Position numbers and translations under genes: made by a program
The notes under the pieces: generated by a model
What the model saw: the letters and a program-made list of their open reading frames with translations, nothing else
What the model was told of the DNA's origin: nothing
Databases searched by the model: none
Shown here: piece by piece, positions 11,672-20,998 of the stretch
How the letters are laid out: each line of letters begins with the position of its first letter
Position numbering within the stretch: position 1 is the stretch's first letter
DNA from: Mimachlamys varia
Taxonomy: Eukaryota; Mollusca; Bivalvia; Pectinida; Pectinidae
Reading direction: 5' to 3'
Assembly (NCBI GenBank): GCA_947623455.1
Contig: OX392532.1
Span: 45,077,058-45,141,057, forward strand
Length of the DNA stretch: 64,000 bases

Positions 11672-14600
11672 GTAAACAAACTTTAACTGACCCTGTTCAA
11701 GTAAAAAAACTTTAAGTGACCCTGTACAAGTAAACAAACTTTAAGTGACCCTGTACAAGTAAACAAACTTTAAGTGACCCTGTACAAGTAAACAAACTTT
11801 AAGTGACCCTGTACAAGTGAACAAACTTTAAGTGACCCTGTACAAGTAAACAAACTTTAAGTGACCCCTGTACAAGTAAATAAACTTTAAGTGACCTTGT
11901 TCATGTAAACAAACTGAGTGATTCTGTCCAGGTAAATGGACTTTGTGACTCAGGTCATGTAAACAATCTTAGTGACCCTGGTCATGTAAACAATCTTAGT
12001 GACCCTGGTTGTGTAAACAATCTTAGTGACCCTGGTTGTGTAATCAATCTGTAGTGACCCTGGTCATGTAAACAATCTGTAGTGACCCTGGTTGTGTAAA
12101 CAATCTTAGTGACCCTGGTCGTGTAATCAATCTGTAGTGACCCTGGTCGTGTAAACAATCTGAGTGACCCTGGTCATGTAAACAATCTTAGTGACCCTGG
12201 TCGTGTAAACAATCTGTAGTGACCCTGGTCATGTAAACAATCTTAGTGACCCTGGTCGTGTAAACAATCTTAGTGACCCTGGTCGTGTAAACAATCTGTA
12301 GTGACCCTGGTCGTGTAAACAATCTGTAGTGACCCTGGTCGTGTAAACAATCTTAGTGACCTGGTCATGTTAACAATCTTAGTGACCCTGGTCATGTAAT
12401 CAATCTGTAGTGACCCTGGTCGTGTAAACAATCTTAGTGACCCTGGTCGTGTAAACAATCTTAGTGACCCTGGTCGTGTAAACAATCTTAGTGACCCTGG
12501 TCGTGTAAACAATCTTAGTGACCCTGGTCATGTAAACAATCTTAGTGACCCTGGTCATGTAAACAATCTTAGTGACCTTGTTCATGTAAACAAACTGAGT
12601 GATTCTGTCCAGGTAAATGGACTTTGTGACTCAGGTCATGTAAACAATCTTAGTGACCCTGGTCATGTAAACAATCTTAGTGACCCTGGTTGTGTAAACA
12701 ATCTTAGTGACCCTGGTTGTGTAATCAATCTGTAGTGACCCTGGTCATGTAAACAATCTGTAGTGACCCTGGTTGTGTAAACAATCTTAGTGACCCTGGT
12801 CGTGTAATCAATCTGTAGTGACCCTGGTCGTGTAAACAATCTGAGTGACCCTGGTCATGTAAACAATCTTAGTGACCCTGGTCGTGTAAACAATCTGTAG
12901 TGACCCTGGTCATGTAAACAATCTTAGTGACCCTGGTCGTGTAAACAATCTTAGTGACCCTGGTCGTGTAAACAATCTGTAGTGACCCTGGTCGTGTAAA
13001 CAATCTGTAGTGACCCTGGTCGTGTAAACAATCTTAGTGACCTGGTCATGTTAACAATCTTAGTGACCCTGGTCATGTAATCAATCTGTAGTGACCCTGG
13101 TCGTGTAAACAATCTTAGTGACCCTGGTCGTGTAAACAATCTTAGTGACCCTGGTCGTGTAAACAATCTTAGTGACCCTGGTCATGTAAACAATCCTAGT
13201 GACCCTGGTCATGTAAACAATCTTAGTGACCCTGGTCATGTAAACAATCTTAGTGACCCTGGTCGTGTAAACAATCTTAGTGACCCCGGTCGTGTAAACA
13301 ATCTGTAGTGACCCTGGTCATGTAAACAATCTTAGTGACCCTGGTCGTGTAAACAATCTGTAGTGACCCTGGTCATGTAAACAATCTCCCTGGTCGTGTA
13401 AACAATTTTAGTGACCCTGGTCGTGTAAACAATCTTAGTGACCCTGGTCGTGTAAACAATCTTAGTGACCCTAGTCGTGTAAACAATCTTAGTGACCCTG
13501 GTCTTGCAAACAATCTTAGTGACCCTGGTCGTGTAAACAATCTTAGTGACCCTGGTCGTGTAAACAATCTTAGTGACACTGGTCATGTAAACGATCTTGG
13601 TGACCCATGTCTTGTAAAAAATCTTAGTGACCCTGATCGTGTAAACAATCTGAGTGACCCTGGTCATGTAAACAATCTGTAGTGACCCTGGTCGTGTAAA
13701 CAATCTGTAGTGACCCTGGTTGTGTAAATAATCTTAGTGACCCTGGTCGTGTAAACAATCTTATTGACCCTGGTCATGTAAACAATCTGTAGTGACCCTT
13801 GTCGTGTAAACAATCTGTAGTGACCCTGGTTGTGTTAACAATCTTAGTGACCCTGGTCATGTAAACAATCTTAGTGACCCTGGTCATGTAAACAATCTTA
13901 GTGACCCTGGTCATGTTAACAATCTTAGTTACCCTGGTCATGTAAACAATCTTAGTGACCCTGGTCGTGTAAACAATCTTAGTGACCCTGGTCGTGTAAA
14001 CAATCTTAGTGACCCTGGTTGTGTAAACAATCTTAGTGACCCTGGTCATGTAAACAATCTTAGTGACCCTGGTCATGTAAACAATCTTAGTGACCCTGGT
14101 CGTGTAAACAATCTGTAGTGACCCTGGTCGTGTAAACAATCTTAGTGACCCTGGTCATGTAAACAATCTTAGTGACCCTGGTCGTGTAAACAATCTTAGT
14201 GACCCTGGTCATGTAAACAATCTTAGTGACACTGGTCATGTAAACAATCTTAGTGACCCTGGTCGTGTAAACAATCTTAGTGACCCTGGTCATGTAAACA
14301 ATCTTAGTGACCCTGGTCATGTAAACAATCTTAGTGACCCTGGTCGTGTAAACAATCTGTAGTGACCCTGGTCGTGTAAACAATCTTAGTGACCCTGGTC
14401 GTGTAAACAATCTTAGTGACCCTGGTCGTGTAAACAATCTTAGTGACCCTGGTCGTGTAAACAGTCTGTAGTGACCCTGGTCATGTAAACAATCTTAGTG
14501 ACCCTGGTCGTGTAAACAATCTTAGTGACCCTGGTTGTGTAAACAATCTTAGTGACCCTGGTCATGTAAACAATCTTAGTGACCCTGGTCGTGTAAACAT
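11672..14600 (+). repeat. 27-29-bp array seeded at a splice donor
   Basis: The array begins at the exon edge. The last 14 exon bases (GTGACCCTGTTCAG) plus the first 15 intron bases (GTAAACAAACTTTAA) equal one repeat unit. Proximal units (to ~11.89 kb) are 29-mers with CAAGTAAAC. Distal ones are 27-28-mers such as GTGACCCTGGTCGTGTAAAC plus AATCTTA or AATCTGTA. A 681-bp higher-order block repeats at 11891-12571 and 12572-~13190. Its last unit runs into a small palindrome TGTAAACATGGTTTACA near 14593. Minus-strand open frames (FTRPGSLRL periods) are artefacts of the 27-bp period. Confidence 0.95.
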
Positions 14601-14639
14601 GGTTTACATGAACATGGTCACTTTTTTCAATGTCACTAT

Positions 14640-14990
14640 TATAATCAGGAGATGACAGTTTGATATTGGAAGAATTAATTTTGACTCTGGCCCACCCCCA
14701 GGTCTGTGGGGAAGGCATCAAAAGGATCAAATTGGCTAAAATCTTCTTCTTAGGACCTAGATATGCTGGAATCAAATACTCTACACAAATGAAATGGTCT
14801 GAAGGTGCTTTATCAAAATTGTGAATTTCATGCCTCCCTGGACTTCAGGTTTCCTCTGTGGGAGGGAGTGAAGAGTATTCAAGTTTATATAGTAAAATGA
14901 CAGTCTTTTGGATATATTTTATCCAATTTTAGTCGGAAACGTTTCTCGAAGGTACAAGGGACAGAAAATATATATGATATAACTTTGGTA
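14640..14990 (+). mobile_element. HINE monomer fragment (312-bp type)
   Basis: Contains AGATATGCTGGAATCAAATACTC, then GGTGCTTTATCAAAATTGTG and a TTTATATAGTAAAATGACA segment. These are the landmarks of the long monomers inside the element at 20999-24391. No terminus is present. Confidence 0.7.
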
Positions 14991-15420
14991 CATTTGTATA
15001 TATGGCTTTGGTTAAAATGTCACAAAAAATGAATCAGCACTGCCCTCCTAATGTTAACATGAATCCCCCCCCCCCCCCCCCCCCAAGCAAACATTGTGTT
15101 CGCAATTCATTTCTATTTCTATTTCTAATTCTAAAAGAACAGTGGGCACACTTGTTTTATTGTCATGTCACCCTCAAAAACATATTGAAGCAATAACTGA
15201 AACTAGTTATGTATATGAAACTGTGTATTTAAACAGAGAAAATGTGTTTTTTGTGCACACATTTACCAAACACCAAGCATTTTGCAAGACTATGCTGAAG
15301 TGTTTGAAAAAAACTGTAATAGATAGGTACAAAACAACTATTGGTGTTAAAAGTGCAGTCCATGCACATATCAAAGGTTTTAAAGCCTTCTGAGTCCATT
15401 CAAAAACTTACCTTTTACCT
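14991..15420. other. unassigned intronic sequence with a C homopolymer
   Basis: Holds a C-run at about 15067-15084 and otherwise no recognised element or exon. Two overlapping short open frames here lack protein-like features and are crossed by the homopolymer. Confidence 0.4.
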
Positions 15421-16030
15421 CCATCAATTTAACTGTATAAATTGCCCCCTATAGGAACTTATGGGTAAGTCTAGAGGTTCATTTCACAGACACGTGTACC
15501 TTATTAGGTCAAAAACCAAGATCCAAGGTCAAGGTCACTGTGTTACTGATAAATATTTTGTTATGATGTTGTGAAGCAATGTTGGTTAGAATCAATCAAA
15601 GAGTCAACTGATCGAAAGTCAAGGTCACTGGGTCAAAGGTCAAGGTCAAATTTTATATCATTTCACAAACGAACATTTCGTTAAGATATGAAACAAAATT
15701 GGTGGGAATTAAACAAGGAGTAGCTGACCTAAAAGTCAAGGTCACTGGGTCAAAGGCCAAGGTCAAATTTTATATCTTTTTACTGATGAACATTTTGTAA
15801 TGGCATTGTGAAGCAAAGTTGGTTTGGAATCAACAAGGAGACTTCTGACCAAGTCTAGGTCAAAGGTCAAGGTAAAATTCTGTATGAACTGATGAACATT
15901 TTGTTTATGAAATTGTAAAGAAAAGACATTTGATCAGAATAAAAGAGTCAACTGATCAAAAGTCAAGGTTACAGAGTCAAAGAAGTCAAGGTCACTGATT
16001 CAGAGGTCAAGGATAGTGTTTGTAACTTAC
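15421..16030 (+). repeat. HINE-type monomers rich in GGTCAAGGTCA
   Basis: Roughly four diverged units of about 145 bp, each with AGTCAAGGTCACTGGGTCAA and a GATGAACATTTTGT segment. No terminus is seen on the left; a new HINE 5' end begins immediately to the right at 16036. GGTCAAGGTCA resembles a direct repeat of nuclear-receptor half sites, but it is simply part of the repeat. Confidence 0.7.
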
Positions 16031-16035
16031 TTTTT

Positions 16036-16296
16036 AGCTCACCTAGACCGAAGGTGCGGTGAGCTTATGCCATAGGGCAGTGTCTGCGTCCGTCCTTCAA
16101 CATTTGCTTCAAATTACTTCTAGTCAAAAAGTCCAGATTGGATTTCGACCTTAGGTCAGAAACATCCCTGGGGGATGGGGAATAGATTTTGCATAATTGG
16201 TGATTCTGACCCCCCCCCCCCCCCCCCCTCATAAGGGGCTGTAGGGGTGGGGCGCAATAGGGGAAATAGATAAAATCCTTTAAATCGCTACTAGTC
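16036..16296 (+). mobile_element. HINE 5' end (157-bp family), interrupted by a retrotransposon
   Basis: Starts AGCTCACCTAGACCGAAGGT with the 5' hairpin and GTGAGCTTATGCC, then one monomer like those at 55001-57948. The unit breaks after CTACTAGTCA at ~16296, where the gypsy remnant begins. The remainder of this HINE does not resume after the retrotransposon. A run of about 18 C lies near 16211. Confidence 0.8.
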
Positions 16297-16310
16297 ATCG
16301 CTAATGTAAC

Positions 16311-16374
16311 GTTGGACGACCGTTCGGTAGCTGAAAGAACACAGAACGATTTGTCAAACAATATTTACAAGTTT
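16311..16374 (-). repeat. LTR-like direct repeat, RT side
   Basis: Matches 19563-19626 in the same orientation with about 8 differences in 64. Shared cores include AGAACACAGAA, GATTTGTCA and ACAATATTTACAAGTTT. It sits at the edge with the interrupted HINE, as a 3' LTR of a minus-strand element would. Confidence 0.65.
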
Positions 16375-16392
16375 CAAACGAATGCATATAGG

Positions 16393-17200
16393 TCAGATGA
16401 TGTCCACAAAACTATTGACATTTCTCAAGCCATCCAGTACTTTCCTCATCAGTCTACAGAATGTCACTGGCACATTTACCGGACCGAATGGAATCACACG
16501 AAACTGAAACAGCCCCACTGGAGTGATGAACGTGGTATTCTCTTTCGCTCCTTCCGCCATCGGTACCTGCCAATACCCTTTGGTGAGGTCCAGTTCCGGG
16601 AAATACCAGAAACCTCCTAGCTGAGAAAAAATATCCTGTGTATTAGGCATTGGCTCTGCGTCAAAAATGACTTCTCAGTTGAGTTAGCGGAAATCGATGC
16701 AGAATTAATTTGTGCCATCCTTCTTCTTAATTTTCACCAGTATGGCGAAGTTGACGGCTCGATTACCTTCATCTCTAACATCTTATCTGTCTCCTCTTTA
16801 ATACTGTTTTTCTTGTGCTGAATGGAAGTGGATATGGCTTTACCCGAACAGGATCTCTCGAAGTTGTCACGATATCTTGTTCCACAATATTAGTCTCCCC
16901 TGAAATATCTGTAAGCACATCCCTAAACTCTCCTAGCATTCTTGTCATCTCCACCTTCTGTTCTTCAATCAGAATGTCACTGATCGACACATCATCTTTT
17001 GTCTCTTTCTCTGTTGATTGCGGAATTACTTCAAGTTTACTGTCTAATACGTCATGATATGTTCCCTTGTCATCATCAATCACAGTGACAGCAATATGTC
17101 CTGGCGTATCATCACTGCCTCTCGGTCTACGGTTTGTCTTCTTGATTTCCTCACTCCTAGCTCTCATAATACTTTTTTCAGTAGGTTGACGTTCTTGCAC
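16393..17200 (-). pseudogene. reverse transcriptase and its N-terminal linker (gypsy remnant)
   Basis: The higher-coordinate part (17200-16775) is the acidic linker that precedes RT in gypsy pol, ending in a VKPYPLPF-type segment. The RT piece (16650-16393) has LDLTKGYWQ (catalytic Asp), FITPVGLFQF and an IPFG palm motif. The FVDD active-site motif reads FVDII and is followed by a stop. Between the two pieces the frame is broken near 16.66-16.78 kb. The RT thumb and RNase H are missing. The RT type is clearly Ty3/gypsy. Confidence 0.85.
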
Positions 17201-17203
17201 TTC

Positions 17204-18207
17204 TTATAAGGTCCTCGCCACTGCAACATAATCTCGTTCTTCTTTGTTGGTAGCAGAACCAACACCAGGGCCCGTATTCAGGAAACCGTTCTCATGCTCA
17301 AGCATGGATTTCGTGCTCAAGCATAATTTCTTGTTCTGTCTATAAATTATATTCAAAAAGTATGATTTTGCCAAAGTTTTGGAAAAAAGTTGAAGAGACA
17401 TGAAGTCGAAAGTTTTTTTCAACATCTACAGTGACTTTTTGATTCTACGACATGGTTAAGGAGAGTTTCAAGAAAGCTGGTTTGAGCACAGAATCCATGC
17501 TTGAGCATGAGAACGGTTTCATGAATACGGACCCTCAGGTCCCCAACCTTCAGATTCCATTAATGCCTTATCTGGCGATTTCTTGACACTTGTAGACTTT
17601 CATTGGCTAGACGACAAGTCTCCTCAAGCTTTTCCCTCAAGTCAACAATATATTGGTAAGTTGTCTTAACTTCATCATCTGGAATGTCTTTAGTCCTCAA
17701 TTCATTAAAATCTTCATATGGGGATAATCCAAGACTTTCTTGTGGGACTTCTCTGTAAGCAAACAGGAGTGTGTTGATGTATTTGTCCCAGTCTCTACGT
17801 CTCTCTGCACACATCCGGCGTAACATCTGTTTCAACGTCCCATTGAACTTTTCTACAAGCCCGTTACACATCGAATGATATGGTGTCGTAGTCAACCGTC
17901 GGAAGGAGAGAAGCCTACTCACTTCCTTCATCACTTCCGAGGTAAACTAAGCTCCTTGGTCAGTCAACATCTCGGATGGAATACCAACACGACGGAAAAT
18001 ATCGACTAACGCCTCTGCTACTCTCTCCGCCTCTATTCCAGGTAAGGGTACTGCCTCCAGACCTTGTTGCATAGTTAACGTTACAGTAAGGATATAGCGA
18101 TTCTTCCTGTCTGTAGGAGGTTGAATAGGCCCCACCAAATCAACTGCAACTTTCTTGAAAGGGGTATCAATCAATATGCTTGTAAAACCAGTTTTCGAAC
18201 CTTCCAT
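17204..18207 (-). pseudogene. integrase (gypsy remnant), split by a MITE
   Basis: Core motifs are VAVDLVGP (first catalytic Asp), LTDQGA (second Asp) followed by an in-frame TAG, and GLVEKFNGTLK (catalytic Glu). LLFAYREVPQ and LSPYE follow. After the MITE the C-terminal module resumes in another frame with an LVLLPT segment and WRGPY, the GPY/F signature. The integrase end then runs straight into the RT linker, so the IN-RT order is original. No HHCC zinc domain was seen upstream. Confidence 0.85.
17269..17535. mobile_element. Harbinger-like MITE inside the integrase gene
   Basis: A 267-bp element with inverted termini of over 40 bp. The left arm starts GGCCCGTATTCAGGAAACCG; the right arm is the inverse of GGGTCCGTATTCATGAAACC. 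Both continue through TTCTCATGCTCAAGCATGGA. It is flanked by CAG on both sides (17266-17268, 17536-17538). A 3-bp CWG duplication is the habit of PIF/Harbinger elements. Removing it rejoins the integrase frame. Confidence 0.85.
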
Positions 18208-18380
18208 TCTTGATCAGGATCCTTAGGTTCTTTTGCATCTTTGACATCTCCATTGAGGTCATATAATTGCGAATCAATTGTCCACACTTCCACAAAACCT
18301 GTCAAGAATGGTGTATCTAAAAAGATATTTTCAACTGGTGCAGAATTTGGCGTTTCATCTGCCAGGTAACAAGTCTGCAT
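18171..18380 (-). pseudogene. gypsy pol fragment between gag and integrase
   Basis: An open stretch of about 69 residues with a CYLADETPNSAPV start and a DTPFLTGFVE segment. This resembles the region after the protease in metazoan gypsy pol. A clear D[ST]G protease motif was not found, so protease itself is not claimed. Confidence 0.5.
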
Positions 18381-18649
18381 CTTCCTGGTCAGTTGGTGTG
18401 ATTCAACTAGGCTTTTTCTTACCTGACCACTCCATCACAGCCACTGTCCCAGAATACAGTCACCAAGTGATCTCCAACATACCCTCTACTCATTGGTCGT
18501 GTTCACTTACCAAGTCCAGAGTCACAGACTGGCCACAGTCTCTTCACTCTCACCACATCTTTTACCACTTTTCCAGGAACCCCTAGCTCTTCTTGATGTT
18601 TGACGATTACAGGTTTCCGTTGATGATTTACCATTGTAAACATCTGCTA

Positions 18650-19290
18650 TCACAGCTGCATCGTTCTTCCCTGTTTCTTGTTTCTGCACTCAAATGATAG
18701 GTGTCCCAGTTTTCCACACGAATAACAATGTCTGTTGCTCTTGTTGTTTCCAGATTTTCCTATCTTGCTGTCAGATGCACAAGTCTGGTTCTGCGACAAA
18801 GTCCTCTCCATAGGTTTGTTGCTGGTTTTCCCAGACACCATACCTGTATTGGACCCTCTCGCCTCCGCATACTGGCCGGCAAATCTCGACATCTCATGTA
18901 TGGCTGTCGGAACTCGCTCCTTAAGAAACAAGGCCAATTCCTTTCACAGAAGTGAATAAATTGGTCTCTGATCATCAGGTCTTTCAGAGATTCAAAGGCG
19001 TTAGCAGTCATTGTCATGCCCTACCACCTCACAAAATAGCTATCCAATCGAACAGTAAACTGAGTAAATTAAGGTTTCTCCCGTTTCAGGCCGTGCTGAA
19101 CGAAACTTCTTCTGAAATACTTCAGTTAGTTCGAACCTCATTAGTAATGATTTCTTTAACACATCAAAATCCAATGCCTGATCCATGGGAAGACAAGAAA
19201 ACACATTCAGAGCTCTACCTTTCAACAATGCACAAAGGTTGGCTCTCCACTGCTCTTTCTTCAATCCTTGCGCTAAGGCATACCTCTCAA
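18650..19290 (-). pseudogene. gag with CCHC zinc knuckle (gypsy remnant)
   Basis: Three pieces in different frames cover the capsid-like part (WRANLCALLKGRALNVF), a middle segment with FESLKDLMIRDQF, and the nucleocapsid. The nucleocapsid carries one knuckle CYSCGKLGHLSFEC, a perfect C-x2-C-x4-H-x4-C. Frameshifts lie near 18.93 and 19.03 kb. The gag role would be particle assembly and RNA packaging; this copy cannot make a full protein. Confidence 0.8.
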
Positions 19291-19562
19291 ATAGATTGAA
19301 ATGTCCATGTCATCCTTGCTTTCCTTAAAGCTAAATGGATATCAAACCTCACAAATTATAGAAACCTTTATTCTTCCTGTACGCACTGCTGACTTATCTT
19401 AGGATAGATATATAGCAGGTGTCACATCAGGATCGGAAGATATTCTCAGGTGCTACAAAACAAATCCTTACAATTTGGAAGTTGGTAAAGGTGAATAGGA
19501 CTCTAACAGGCTAATTGTAACTTATTTCTACACAAATAACAAAAATCACCAATTTTTTTAAC

Positions 19563-19626
19563 ATTGGACAACTGGTCGGCAGCTGAGAGAACACAGAAAG
19601 ATTTGTCATACAATATTTACAAGTTT
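19563..19626 (-). repeat. LTR-like direct repeat, gag side
   Basis: Partner of 16311-16374. For a minus-strand element this would be the internal edge of the 5' LTR. The outer limit of that LTR in 19627-20290 was not resolved. Confidence 0.6.
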
Positions 19627-20293
19627 ATTTACAATAAACATCATAGAGAACCCCCATGTACATACACTCACCAACACACATTCATACATTCAAAATAAAT
19701 GTAATTTACTTCGGTTGGTGGTAACACTCCGTAATTAAAGCAGTTCAAACTCCATGTGTGCACTAATACAACGCCATCACGAAAGAATGAAACTATCCTG
19801 TCTCATAAAGCCAATGGTATTACCTTCACCATATCTGCATGCTGATCATGGGTCTTGGCTCACACTTTCCTCTGCAGAAGGGCTAGGCACCGATGAGCTA
19901 GGAAAGGTTCCAGCACCAATGTGCTGCAATGAAGACCTCTGGCTCCGCAAATGACTTGAGGGCTACTGCATAACTGATCGACTGAATAATGTCGGTACCA
20001 AACATTCGCTCAACTGTGGAACTAGCCTCTATTGTTATGCCAGTTGTCCTGTCCACATGGTATGTGCCTACCAACCTGTTGATGGAATATCTAGAAATAA
20101 GGAACTCGCATACTAACTCTATTGTCCATACACTCACAAACCCAGTTCTAGCATAACTGCAAATATTATATGTAAATACATATCGACTCCCTTACCTACC
20201 GTATATACATATGAAATATAATATCAATGCATAGACTTCAGTACAAAGGATGTGCATGTATTCAATTATCACTAATTATGTGGACTAATTATT
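19627..20293. other. unassigned, possibly the rest of a 5' LTR
   Basis: Includes a minus-strand open frame of 79 residues (20137-19898) without recognised domains. No match to a second copy is present in the window because the other repeat is cut at 16374. It ends where a new HINE 5' end starts. Confidence 0.35.
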
Positions 20294-20640
20294 AGCTCAC
20301 CCCAGGTCAAAAGGACCAAGGTGAGCTTATATGCCATACCGTGGCATTCGTCGTCCGTCCATCCGTCTGTCCATCAACAATCGACTTCTTCTTCTTAACC
20401 ACTGATTGGAGTTTGATCAAATTTGGTAGGAAGCATCCCTAGGTGGCTGGAACTTTTATACAAATGATGGGGCTGACCGCCCGGGGGCCAGAGGGGCAGG
20501 GCCAAAAGTGGTCAATTTAGCTATATTCATATTATTGACTTCTTCTCTGGATCTAAGCAATGTGAAACATTCATATTTTAGTGGTAGCATCCCTAGGTGG
20601 CTGGGATTCAAATTTATGCAAATGATGGGGCTGACTCAGC
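20294..20640 (+). mobile_element. HINE 5' end fragment
   Basis: Starts AGCTCACCCCAGGTCAAAAGG and has the hairpin partner CCAAGGTGAGCTTAT, then a CGTCCGTCC tract and two monomers with GCATCCCTAGGTGGCTGG. No 3' terminus is present; sequence similarity stops near 20640. Confidence 0.8.
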
Positions 20641-20998
20641 TATAACCCTTACATCAGTTTTATTGCAACGTGGTCAAATAGTATATTTCATCAATGCAGA
20701 CCATCAGATCCAATTATTTTGTAATTTATTTATGGTCGATTGCAGTTCAGAATTTCAGTTAATTTCATTTGTTTAATTATGCTCAACCCAAATTGCAACT
20801 TGGAACCCTGATGAACTGAAGGTGAAATATTGTGCTTTTTCAGGGATTCATTAAGATTTTTTCACTTGGACAAACATCACATTAAAATTTTATGGTAATA
20901 ATAACTGGTTAAATGCCTGTAGTTTGGTCTCAACTGCTATTGCCAGAATGTACGGATATATACTTTGTAAATATTCTGTACCACATACCCTTATTTTT
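20641..20998. other. unassigned intronic sequence
   Basis: AT-rich sequence between two HINE copies. No exon, hairpin or known terminus was recognised. Confidence 0.4.

Larger units (their letters stand above)
16297..19626 (-). mobile_element. decayed Ty3/gypsy-type LTR element with gag-IN-RT order
   Basis: Read on the minus strand the order is: gag with CCHC knuckle (19290-18650), a protease-side linker (18380-18171), integrase core and C-terminal module (18207-17204, broken by a MITE), then the RT N-terminal linker and RT (17200-16393). RNase H is absent. A 64-bp direct repeat flanks the coding part (16311-16374 and 19563-19626) and may be LTR remnant. Integrase before RT is the Ty1/copia order. 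In Ty3/gypsy it is described for Gmr1-type elements. Multiple stops and frameshifts make it inactive. Confidence 0.8.

Noticed and set aside
12270..14775. Minus-strand frames with FTRPGSLRL or KIVYTTRVT repeats
   Set aside because: Artefacts of a 27-bp intronic satellite.
15061..15090. Poly-C run as a functional element
   Set aside because: Simple homopolymers (also near 16211) are common and may be assembly-sensitive.
15500..16030. Nuclear-receptor response elements (GGTCAAGGTCA)
   Set aside because: The motif is part of a widespread HINE monomer; no reason to treat it as a specific regulatory site.
19898..20137. 79-residue minus-strand frame as a gene
   Set aside because: No recognised domain, next to a decayed retrotransposon, no splice or promoter context.
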